Shown here in pieces: positions 26,426-39,050 of a DNA stretch of 64,000 bases (position 1 is the stretch's first letter; each line of letters begins with the position of its first letter). The DNA lies in NCBI RefSeq assembly GCF_040869045.1, contig NC_090322.1, positions 83,103,675-83,167,674 on the forward strand, given 5' to 3'. The position numbers and the translations under genes are program-made. Under the pieces are notes generated by a model. The model had not been told where the DNA came from and searched no databases. It was given only the letters and a program-made list of their open reading frames with translations. This DNA is from Eurosta solidaginis (taxonomy: Eukaryota > Arthropoda > Insecta > Diptera > Tephritidae).

Positions 26426-28376
26426 CGTCGAGTAACCAAAACAAATGCGTTAAACAAATTCCTACACGTTATTTATCAATTTAACTCTAGAATTAAAGGA
26501 TATACAACGAGAAACAACGTTTGACAACCTTTAAACAGTTTTAATAACTATCTCAAAAATTGTCGCTCTGATGCAAACAACTGATGAGATATCTACTTAA
26601 ATTTGTTGAACAAAACGACTTACGTATTTTAAGCATGCTAACCTTTAGCCCAGTAAGCAAATTAAAAAAAAAAAACGCAATATGTAGGCTACACGAGAAC
26701 GGAGACGTGGAGTAACCAAAACAAATGCGTTAAACAAATTCCTACACGTTATTTATCAATTTAACTCTAGAATTAAAGGATATACAACGAGAAACAACGT
26801 TTGACAACCTTTAAACAGTTTTAATAACTATCTCAAAAATTGTCGCTCTGATGCAAACAACTGATGAGTTATCTACTTAAATTTGTTGAACAAAACGACT
26901 TACGTATTTTAAGCATGCTAACCTTTAGCCCGGTAAGCAAATTAAAAAAAAAAACGCAATATGTAGGCTACACGAGAACGGAGACGTCGAGTAACCAAAA
27001 CAAATGCGTTAAACAAATTCGTACACGTTATTTATCAATTTAACTCTAGAATTAAAGGATATACAACGAGAAACAACGTTTGACAACCTTTAAACAGTTT
27101 TAATAACTATCTCAAAAATTGTCGCTCTGATGCAAACAACTGATGAGTTATCTACTTAAATTTGTTGAACAAAACGACTTACGTATTTTAAGCATGCTAA
27201 CCTTTAGCCCGGTAAGCAAATTAAAAAAAAAAACGCAATATGTAGGCTACACGAGAACGGAGGACGTCGAGTAACCAAAACAAATGCGTTAAACAAATTC
27301 GTACACGTTATTTATCAATTTAACTCTAGAATTAAAGGATATACAACGAGAAACAACGTTTGACAACCTTTAAACAGTTTTAATAACTATCTCAAAAATT
27401 GTCCGCTTGATGCAAACAACTGATGAGTTATCTACTTAAATTTGTTGAACAAAACGACTTACGTATTTTAAACATGCTAACCTTTAGCCCGGTAAGCAAA
27501 TTTAAAAAAAAACGCAATATGTAGGCTACACGAGAACGGAGACGTCGAGTAACCAAAACAAATGCGTTAAACAAATTCGTACACGTTATTTATCAATTTA
27601 CTCTAGAATTAAAGTATATACAACGAGAAACAACGTTTGACAACCTTTAAACAGTTTTAATAACTATCTCAAAAGTTGTCGCTCTGATGCAAACAACTGA
27701 TGAGTTATCTACTTAAATTTGTTGAACAAAACGACTTACGTATTTTAAGCATGCTAACCTTTAGCCCGGTAAGCAAATTAAAAAAAAAACGCAATATGTA
27801 GGCTACACGAGAACGGAGACGTCGAGTAACCAAAACAAATGCGTTAAACAAATTTCTACACGTTATTTATCAATTTAACTCTAGAATTAAAGGATATACA
27901 ACGAGAAACAACGTTTGACAACCTTTAAACAGTTTTAATAACTATCTCAAAAATTGTCGCTCTGATGCAAACAACTGATGAGTTATCTACTTAAATTTGT
28001 TGAACAAAACGACTTACGTATTTTAAACATGCTAACCTTTAGCCCGGTAAGCAAATTTAAAAAAAAAACGCAATATGTAGGCTACACGAGAACGGAGACG
28101 TCGAGTAACCAAAACAAATGCGTTAAACAAATTCCTACACGTTATTTATCAATTTAACTCTAGAATTAAAGGATATACAACGAGAAACAACGTTTGATAA
28201 CCTTTAAACAGTTTTAATAACTATCTCAAAAATTGTCGCTCTGATGCAAACAACTGATGAGTTATCTACTTAAATTTGTTTAACAAAACGACTTACGTAT
28301 TTTAAGCATGCTAACCTTTAGCCCGGTAAGCAAATTAAAAAAAAAACGCAATATGTAGGCTACACGAGAACGGAGA
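26148..28376 (+). repeat. Eight monomers completing the 18-monomer period
   Basis: The stretch starts with a GTAACTAAAAC/CTCCAG monomer and one with GATGAGATATC near 26587, a pair also seen near 35065/35497 and 58255/58686. Near 27470-27680 the AAACATGC, AAAGTATATAC and AAAAGTTGTCGC marks of 24410-24610 reappear. Small indels cluster at 27261 (GGAGGACG), 27403 (GTCCGCTTGATG) and 27597 (ATTTACTCTAG). Confidence 0.82.
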
Positions 28377-31161
28377 CGTCGAGTAACCAAAACAAATGCG
28401 TTAAACAAATTTCTACACGTTATTTATCAATTTAACTCTAGAATTAAAGGTTATACAACGAGAAACAACGTTTGACAACCTTTAAACAGTTTTAATAACT
28501 ATCTCAAAAATTGTCGCTCTGATGGAAACAACTGATGAGTTATCTAATTAAATTTGTTGAACAAAACGACTTACGTATTTTAAGCATGCTAACCTTTAGC
28601 CCGGTAAGCAAATTAAAAAAAAAACGCAATATGTAGGCTACACGAGAACGGAGACGTCGAGTAACCAAAACAAATGCGTTAAACAAATTCCTACACGTTA
28701 GTTATCAATTTAACTCTAGAATTAAAGGATATACAACGAGAAAAAACGTTTGACAACCTTTAAATAGTTTTAATAACTATCTCGAAAATTGTCGCTCTGA
28801 TGCAAACAACTGATGAGTTATCTACTTAAATTTGTTGAACAAAACGACTTACGTATTTTAAACATGCTAACCTTTAGCCCGGTAAGCAAATTTAAAAAAA
28901 AACGCAATATGTAGGCTACACGAGAACGGAGACGTCGAGTAACCAAAACAAATGCGTTAAACAAATTCGTACACGTTATTTATCAATTTAACTCTAGAAT
29001 TAAAGTATATACAACGAGAAACAACGTTTGACAACCTTTAAACAGTTTTAATAACTATCTCAAAAATTGTCGCTCTGATGCAAACAACTGATGAGTTATC
29101 TACTTAAATTTGTTGAACAAAACGACTTACGTATTTTAAGCATGCTAACCTTTAGCCCGGTAAGCAAATTAAAAAAAAAAACGCAATATGTAGGCTACAC
29201 GAGAACGGAGACGTCGAGTAACCAAAACAAATGCGTTAAACAAATTCGTACACGTTATTTAGCAATTTAACTCTAGAATTAAAGGATATACAACGAGAAA
29301 CAACGTTTGACAACCTTTAAACAGTTTTAATAACTATCTCAAAAATTGTCGCTCTGATGAAAACAACTGATGAGTTATCTACTTAAATTTGTTGAACAAA
29401 ACGACTTACGTATTTTAAACATGCTAACCTTTAGCCCGGTAAGCAAATTAAAAAAAAAACGCAATATGTAGGCTACACGAGAACGGAGACGTCGAGTAAC
29501 CAAAACAAATGCGTTAAACAAATTCGTACACGTTATTTATCAATTTAACTCTAGAATTAAAGTATATACTACGAGAAACAACGTTTGACAACCTTTAAAC
29601 AGTTTTAATAACTATCTCAAAAGTTGTCGCTCTGATGCAAACAACTGATGAGTTATCTACTTAAATTTGTTGAACAAAACGACTTACGTATTTTAAGCAT
29701 GCTAACCTTTAGCCCGGTAAGCAAATTAAAAAAAAAAAACGCAATATGTAGGCTACACGAGAACGGAGCGTCGAGTAACCAAAACAAATGCGTTAAACAA
29801 ATTCGTACACGTTATTTATCAATTTAACTCTAGAATTAAAGGATATACAACGAGAAACAACGTTTGACAACCTTTAAACAGTTTTAATAACTATCTCAAA
29901 AATTGTCGCTCTGATGCAAACAACTGATGAGTTATCTACTTAAATTTGTTGAACAAAACGACTTACGTATTTTAAGCATGCTAACCTTTAGCCCGGTAAG
30001 CAAATTAAAAAAAAAAACGCAATATGTAGGCTACACGAGAACGGAGACGTCGAGTAACCAAAACAAATGCGTTAAACAAATTCCTACACGTTATTTATCA
30101 ATTTAACTCTAGAATTAAAGGATATACAACGAGAAACAACGTTTGACAACCTTTAAACAGTTTTAATAACTATCTCAAAAATTGTCGCTCTGATGCAAAC
30201 AACTGATGAGTTATCTACTTAAATTTGTTGAACAAAACGACTTACGTATTTTAAGCATGCTAACCTTTAGCCCGGTAAGCAAATTAAAAAAAAAAACGCA
30301 ATATGTAGGCTACACGAGAACGGAGACGTCGAGTAACCAAAACAAATGCGTTAAACAAATTCCTATACGTTATTTATCAATTTAACTCTAGAATTAAATG
30401 ATATACAACGAGAAACAACGTTTGACAACCTTTAAACAGTTTTAATAACTATCTCAAAAATTGTCGCTCTGATGCAAACAACTGCTGAGTTATCTACTCA
30501 AACTTGTTGAACAAAACGACTTACGTATTTTAAGCATGCTAACCTTTAGCCCGGTAAGCAAATTAAAAAAAAAACGCAATATGTAGGCTACACGAGAACG
30601 GAGACGTCGAGTAACCAAAACAAATGCGTTAAACAAATTCGTACACGATATTTATCAATTTAACTCTAGAATTAAAGGATATACAACGAGAAACAACGTT
30701 TGACAACCTTTAAACAGTTTTAATAACTATCTCAAAAATTGTCGCTCTGATGCAAACAACTGATGAGTTATCTACTTAAATTTGTTGAACAAAACGACTT
30801 ACGTATTTTAAGCATGCTAACCTTTAGCCCGGTAAGCAAATTTAAAAAACAACGCAATATGTAGGCTACACGAGAACGGAGACGTCGAGTAACCAAAACA
30901 AATGCGTTAAACAAATTCGTACACGTTATTTATCAATTTAACTCTAGAATTAAAGGACATACAACGAGAAACAACGTTTGACAACCTTTAAACAGTTTTA
31001 ATAACTATCTCAAAAATTGTCGCTCTGATGCAAACAACTGATGAGTTATCTACTTAAATTTGTTGAACAAAACGACTTACGTATTTTAAGCATGCTAACC
31101 TTTAGCCCGGTAAGCAAATTAAAAAAAAAAACGCAATATGTAGGCTACACGAGAACGGAGA
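28377..31161 (+). repeat. Ten-monomer segment, copy 2 (paired with 23367-26147)
   Basis: Repeats the full mark series of copy 1 at about 5010-5014 bp offset. Private changes include TTAGTTATC near 28698, AAATAGTTTT near 28763, GATGAAAAC near 29357, TATACTACG near 29567 and a one-base loss in GGAGCGTC near 29767. It ends with the three-monomer form of the cassette (30327-31161); the GTAACTAAAAC monomer that follows copy 1 is missing here. Confidence 0.9.
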
Positions 31162-34100
31162 CGTCGAGTAACCAAAACAAATGCGTTAAACAAATTCGTG
31201 CACGTTATTTATCAATTTAACTCTAGAATTAAAGGATATACAACGAGAAACATCGTTTGACAACCTTTAAACAGTTTTAATAACTATCTCAAAAATTGTC
31301 GCTCTGATGGAAACAACTGCTGAGTTATCTACTCAAATTTGTTGAACAAAACGACTTACGTATTTTAAGCATGCTAACCTTTAGCCCGGTAAGCAAATTA
31401 AAAAAAAACGCAATATGTAGGCTACACGAGAACGGAGACGTCGAGTAACCAAAACAAATGCGTTAAACAAATTCGTACACGTTATTTATCAATTTAACTC
31501 TAGAATTAAAGGATATACAACGAGAAACAACGTTTGACAACCTTTAAACAGTTTTAATAACTATCTCAAAAATTGTCGCTCTGATGCAAACAACTGATGA
31601 GTTATCTACTTAAATTTGTTGAACAAAACGACTTACGTATTTTAAGCATGCTAACCTTTAGCCCGGTAAGCAAATTAAAAAAAAAAACGCAATATGTAGG
31701 CTACACGAGAACGGAGACGTCGAGTAACCAAAACAAATGCGTTAAACAAATTCCTACACGTTATTTATCAATTTAACTCTAGAATTAAAGGATATACAAC
31801 GAGAAAACACGTTTGACAACCTTTAAACAGTTTTAATAACTATCTCAAAAATTGTCGCTCTGATGCAAACAACTGCTGAGTTATCTACTCAAATTTGTTG
31901 AACAAAACGAATTACGTATTTTAAACATGCTAAACTTTAGCCCGGTAAGCAAATTAAAAAAAAAAAACGCAATATGTAGGCTACACGAGAACGGAGACGT
32001 CGAGTAACCAAAACAAATGCGTTAAACAAATTCCTACACGTTATTTATCAATTTAACTCTAGAATTAAAGGATATACAACGAGAAACAACGTTTGACAAC
32101 CTTAAAACAGTTTTAATAACTATCTCAAAAATTGTCGCTCTGATGCAAACAACTGATGAGTTATCTACTTAAATTTGTTGAACAAAACGACTTACGTATT
32201 TTAAGCATGCTAACCTTTAGCCCGGTAAGCAAATTAAAAAAAAAAACGCAATATGTAGGCTACACGAGAACGGAGACGTCGAGTAACCAAAACAAATGCG
32301 TTAAACAAATTCCTACACGTTATTTATCAATTTAACTCTAGAATTAAAGGATATACAACGAGAAACAACGTTTGACAACCTTTAAACAGTTTTAATAACT
32401 ATCTCAAAAATTGTCGCTCTGATGCAAACAACTGATGAGTTATCTACTTAAATTTGTTGAACAAAACGGCTTACGTATTTTAAGCATGCTAACCTTTAGC
32501 CCGGTAAGCAAATTAAAAAAAAAACCCAATATGTAGGCTACACGAGAACGGAGACGTCGAGTAACCAAAACAAATGCATTAAACAAATTCCTACACGTTA
32601 TTTATCAATTTAACTCTAGAATTAAAGGATATACAACGAGAAACAACGTTTGACAACCTTTAAACAGTTTTAATACCTATCTCAAAAATTGTCGCTCTGA
32701 TGCAAACAACTGATGAGTTATCTACTCAAATTTGTTGAACAAAACGACTTACGTATTTTAAACATGCTAATCTTTAGCCCGGTAAGCAAATTAAAAAAAA
32801 AAACGCAATATGTAGGCTACACGAGAACGGAGACGTTGAGTAACCAAAACGAATGCGTTAAACAAATTCCTACACGTTATTTATCAATTTAACTCTAGAA
32901 TTAAAGGATACACAACGAGAAACAACGTTTGACAACCTTTAAACAGTTTTAATAACTATCTCAAAAATTGTCGCTCTGATGCAAACAACTGATGAGTTAT
33001 CTACTTAAATTTGTTGAACAAAACGACTTACGTATTTTAAGCATGCTAACCTTTAGCCCGGTAAGCAAATTAAAAAAAAAACGCAATATGTAGGCTACAC
33101 GAGAACAGAGACGTCGAGTAACCAAAACAAATGCGTTAAACAAATTCCTACACGTTATTTATCAATTTAACTCTAGAATTAAAGGATATATAACGAGAAA
33201 CAACGTTTGACAACCTTTAAACAGTTTTAATAACTATCTCAAAAATTGTCGCTCTGATGCAAACAACTGATGAGTTATCTACTTAAATTTGTTGAACAAA
33301 ACGACTTACGTATTTTAAGCATGCTAACCTTTAGCCCGGTAAGCAAATTAAAAAAAAACGCAATATGTAGGCTACACGAGAACGGAGACGTCGAGTAACC
33401 AAAACAAATGCGTTAAACAAATTCGTACACGTTATTTATCAATTTAACTCTAGAATTAAAGGATATACAACGAGAAACAACGTTTGACAACCTTTAAACA
33501 GTTTTAATAACTATCTCAAAAATTGTCGCTCTGATGCAAACAACTGATGAGTTATCTACTTAAATTTGTTGAACAAAACGACTTACGTATTTTAAGCATG
33601 CTAACCTTTAGCCCGGTAAGCAAATTAAAAAAAAAACGCAATATGTAGGCTACACGAGAACGGAGACGTCGAGTAACCAAAACAAATGCGTTAAACAAAT
33701 TCCTACACGTTATTTATCAATTTAACTCTAGAATTAAAGGATATACAACGAGAAACAACGTTTGACAACCATTAAACAGTTTTAATAACTATATCAAAAA
33801 TTGGCGCTCTGATGCAAACAACTGATGAGTTATCTACTTAAATTTATTGAACAAAACGACTTACGTATTTTAAGCATGCTAACCTTTAGCCCGGTAAGCA
33901 AATTAAAAAAAAAAACCCAATATGTAGGCTAGACGAGAACGGAGACGTCGAGTAACCAAAACAAATGCGTTAAACAAATTCCTACACGTTATTTATCAAT
34001 TTAACTCTAGAATTAAAGGATATACAACGAGAAACAACGTTTGAAAACCTTTAAACAGTTTTAATAACTATCTCAAAAATTGTCGCTCTGATGCAAACAA

Positions 34101-35616
34101 CTGATGAGTTATCTACTTAAATTTGTTGAACAAAACGACTTACGTATTTTAAGCATGCTAACCTTTAGCCCGGTAAGCAAATTAAAAACAAAACGCAATA
34201 TGTAGGCTACACGAGAACGGAGACGTCGAGTAACCAAAACAAATGCGTTAAACAAATTCCTACACGTTATTTATCAATTTAACTCTAGAATTAAAGGATA
34301 TACAACGAGAAACAACGTTTGACAACCTTTAAACAGTTTTAATAACTATCTCAAAAATTGTCGCTCTGATGCAAACAACTGATGAGTTATCTACTTAAAT
34401 TTGTTGAACAAAACGACTTACGTATTTTAAGCATGCTAACCTTTAGCCCGGTAAGCAAATTAAAAAAAAAACGCAATATGTAGGCTACACGAGAACGGAG
34501 ACGTCGAGTAACCAAAACAAATGCGTTAAACAAATTCCTACACGTTATTTATCAATTTAACTCTAGAATTAAAGGATATACAACGAGAAACAACGTTTGA
34601 AAACCTTTAAACAGTTTTAATAACTATCTCAAAAATTGTCGCTCTGATGCAAACAACTGATGAGTTATCTACTTAAATTTGTTGAACAAAACGACTTACG
34701 TATTTTAAGCATGCTAACCTTTAGCCCGGTAAGCAAATTTAAAAAACAACGCAATATGTAGGCTACACGAGAACGGAGACGTCGAGTAACCAAAACAAAT
34801 GCGTTAAACAAATTCGTACACGTTATTTATCAATTTAACTCTAGAATTAAAGGACATACAACGAGAAACATCGTTTGACAACCTTTAAACAGTTTTAATA
34901 ACTATCTCAAAAATTGTCGCTCTGATGCAAACAACTGATGAGTTATCTACTTAAATTTGTTGAACAAAACGACTTACGTATTTTAAGCATGCTAACCTTT
35001 AGCCCGGTAAGCAAATTAAAAAAAAAAACGCAATATGTAGGCTACACGAGAACGGAGACGTCGAGTAACTAAAACAAATGCGTTAAACAAATTCCTACAC
35101 GTTATTTATCAATTTAACTCCAGAATTAAAGGATATACAACGAGAAACAACGTTTGACAACCTTTAAACAGTTTTAATAACTATCTCAAAAATTGTCGCT
35201 CTGATGCAAACAACTGATGAGTTATCTACTTAAATTTGTTGAACAAAACTACTTACGTATTTTAAGCATGCTAACTTTTAGCCCGGTAAGCAAATTAAAA
35301 AAAAAACGCAATATGTAGGCTACACGAGAACGGAGACGTCGAGTAACCAAAACAAATGCGTTAAACAAATTCCTACACGTTATTTATCAATTTAACTCTA
35401 GAATTAAAGGATATACAACGAGAAACAACGTTTGACAACCTTTAAACAGTTTTAATAACTATCTCAAAAATTGTCGCTCTGATGCAAACAACTGATGAGA
35501 TATCTACTTAAATTTGTTGAACAAAACGACTTACGTATTTTAAGCATGCTAACCTTTAGCCCGGTAAGCAAATTAAAAAAAAAAAACGCAATATGTAGGC
35601 TACACGAGAACGGAGA
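31162..35616 (+). repeat. 16-monomer higher-order repeat, copy 1
   Basis: A long list of marks recurs about 4455-4465 bp downstream: CGTGCACG with CATCGTTTG and GATGGAAAC, GAGAAAACACG with CGAATTACG, CCTTAAAACAG, AAACCCAATATG, GCATTAAAC with AATACCTATC, GCTAATCTTT, GACGTTGAG with ACGAATGCG and GATACACAAC, GATATATAAC, AACCATTAAAC with TTTATTGAAC, CTAGACGAG, GTTTGAAAACC and AAAAACAAAACGC. Similarity runs to about 34590. The last four monomers (34590-35616) instead match the cassette region near 25.7-26.7 kb, with AACAACGC, AAGGACATAC, CTCCAG and GATGAGATATC. Confidence 0.92.
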
Positions 35617-38600
35617 CGCCGAGTAACCAAAACAAATGCGTTAAACAAATTCGTGCACGTTATTTATCAATTTAACTCTAGAATTAAAGGATATACAACG
35701 AGAAACATCGTTTGACAACCTTTAAACAGTTTTAATAACTATCTCAAAAATTGTCGCTCTGATGGAAACAACTGCTGAGTTATCTACTCAAATTTGTTGA
35801 ACAAAACGACTTACGTATTTTAAGCATGCTAACCTTTAGCCCGGTAAGCAAATTAAAAAAAAACGCAATATGTAGGCTACACGAGAACGGAGACGTCGAG
35901 TAACCAAAACAAATGCGTTAAACAAATTCGTACACGTTATTTATCAATTTAACTCTAGAATTAAAGGATATACAACGAGAAACAACGTTTGACAACCTTT
36001 AAACAGTTTTAATAACTATCTCAAAAATTGTCGCTCTGATGCAAACAACTGATGAGTTATCTACTTAAATTTGTTGAACAAAACGACTTACGTATTTTAA
36101 GCATGCTAACCTTTAGCCCGGTAAGCAAATTAAAACAAAAACGCAATATGTAGGCTACACGAGAACGGAGACGTCGAGTAACCAAAACAAATGCGTTAAA
36201 CAAATTCCTACACGTTATTTATCAATTTAACTCTAGAATTAAAGGATATACAACGAGAAAACACGTTTGACAACCTTTAAACAGTTTTAATAACTATCTC
36301 AAAAATTGTCGCTCTGATGCAAACAACTGCTGAGTTATCTACACAAATTTGTTGAACAAAACGAATTACGTATTTTAAACATGCTAAACTTTAGCCCGGT
36401 AAGCAAATTAAAAAAAAAAAAAACGCAATATGTAGGCTACACGAGAACGGAGACGTCGAGTAACCAAAACAAATGCGTTAAACAAATTCCTACACGTTAT
36501 TTATCAATTTAACTCTAGAATTAAAGGATATACAACGAGAAACAACGTTTGACAACCTTAAAACAGTTTTAATAACTATCTCAAAAATTGTCGCTCTGAT
36601 GCAAACAACTGATGAGTTATCTACTTAAATTTGTTGAACAAAACGACTTACGTATTTTAAGCATGCTAACCTTTAGCCCGGTAAGCAAATTAAAAAAAAA
36701 AAACGCAATATGTAGGCTACACGAGAACGGAGACGTCGAGTAACCAAAACAAATGCGTTAAACAAATTCCTACACGTTATTTATCAATTTAACTCTAGAA
36801 TTAAAGGATATACAACGAGAAACAACGTTTGACAACCTTTAAACAGTTTTAATAACTATCTCAAAAATTGTCGCTCTGATGCAAACAACTGATGAGTTAT
36901 CTACTTAAATTTGTTGAACAAAACGACTTACGTATTTTAAGCATGCTAACCTTTAGCCCGGTAAGCAAATTAAAAAAAAAAACCCAATATGTAGGCTACA
37001 CGAGAACGGAGACGTCGAGTAACCAAAACAAATGCATTAAACAAATTCCTACACGTTATTTATCAATTTAACTCTAGAATTAAAGGATATACAACGAGAA
37101 ACAACGTTTGACAACCTTTAAACAGTTTTAATACCTATCTCAAAAATTGTCGCTCTGATGCAAACAACTGATGAGTTATCTACTCAAATTTGTTGAACAA
37201 AACGACTTACGTATTTTAAACATGCTAATCTTTAGCCCGGTAAGCAAATTAAAAAAAAAAAAAAACGCAATATGTAGGCTACACGAGAACGGAGACGTTG
37301 AGTAACCAAAACGAATGCGTTAAACAAATTCCTACACGTTATTTATCAATTTAACTCTAGAATTAAAGGATACACAACGAGAAACAACGTTTGACAACCT
37401 TTAAACAGTTTTAATAACTATCTCAAAAATTGTCGCTCTGATGCAAACAACTGATGAGTTATCTACTTAAATTTGTTGAACAAAACGACTTACGTATTTT
37501 AAGCATGCTAACCTTTAGCCCGGTAAGCAAATTAAAAAAAAAACGCAATATGTAGGCTACACGAGAACGGAGACGTCGAGTAACCAAAACAAATGCGTTA
37601 AACAAATTCCTACACGTTATTTATCAATTTAACTCTAGAATTAAAGGATATATAACGAGAAACAACGTTTGACAACCTTTAAACAGTTTTAATAACTATC
37701 TCAAAAATTGTCGCTCTGATGCAAACAACTGATGAGTTATCTACTTAAATTTGTTGAACAAAACGACTTACGTATTTTAAGCATGCTAACCTTTAGCCCG
37801 GTAAGCAAATTAAAAAAAAACGCAATATGTAGGCTACACGAGAACGGAGACGTCGAGTAACCAAAACAAATGCGTTAAACAAATTCGTACACGTTATTTA
37901 TCAATTTAACTCTAGAATTAAAGGATATACAACGAGAAACAACGTTTGACAACCTTTAAACAGTTTTAATAACTATCTCAAAAATTGTCGCTCTGATGCA
38001 AACAACTGATGAGTTATCTACTTAAATTTGTTGAACAAAACGACTTACGTATTTTAAGCATGCTAACCTTTAGCCCGGTAAGCAAATTAAAAAAAAAAAC
38101 GCAATATGTAGGCTACACGAGAACGGAGACGTCGAGTAACCAAAACAAATGCGTTAAACAAATTCCTACACGTTATTTATCAATTTAACTCTAGAATTAA
38201 AGGATATACAACGAGAAACAACGTTTGACAACCATTAAACAGTTTTAATAACTATCTCAAAAATTGTCGCTCTGATGCAAACAACTGATGAGTTATCTAC
38301 TTAAATTTATTGAACAAAACGACTTACGTATTTTAAGCATGCTAACCTTTAGCCCGGTAAGCAAATTAAAAAAAAAAAACCCAATATGTAGGCTAGACGA
38401 GAACGGAGACGTCGAGTAACCAAAACAAATGCGTTAAACAAATTCCTACACGTTATTTATCAATTTAACTCTAGAATTAAAGGATATACAACGAGAAACA
38501 ACGTTTGAAAACCTTTAAACAGTTTTAATAACTATCTCAAAAATTGTCGCTCTGATGCAAACAACTGATGAGTTATCTACTTAAATTTGTTGAACAAAAC

Positions 38601-39050
38601 GACTTACGTATTTTAAGCATGCTAACCTTTAGCCCGGTAAGCAAATTAAAAACAAAACGCAATATGTAGGCTACACGAGAACGGAGACGTCGAGTAACCA
38701 AAACAAATGCGTTAAACAAATTCCTACACGTTATTTATCAATTTAACTCTAGAATTAAAGGATATACAACGAGAAACAACGTTTGACAACCTTTAAACAG
38801 TTTTAATAACTATCTCAAAAATTGTCGCTCTGATGCAAACAACTGATGAGTTATCTACTTAAATTTGTTGAACAAAACGACTTACGTATTTTAAGCATGC
38901 TAACCTTTAGCCCGGTAAGCAAATTAAAAAAAAAAAACGCAATATGTAGGCTACACGAGAACGGAGACGTCGAGTAACCAAAACAAATGCGTTAAACAAA
39001 TTCCTACACGTTATTTATCAATTTAACTCTAGAATTAAAGGATATACAAC
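35617..39050 (+). repeat. 16-monomer higher-order repeat, copy 2 (shared part)
   Basis: Collinear with 31162-34590. Its first monomer starts GACGCCGAG, losing the AatII-type site, and it has a C-interrupted tract near 36133. CGGCTTACG of copy 1 (32468) is CGACTTACG here. The offset drifts only by A-tract length, one of which reaches 15 A near 37251. Beyond 39050 the copies differ. Confidence 0.92.
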
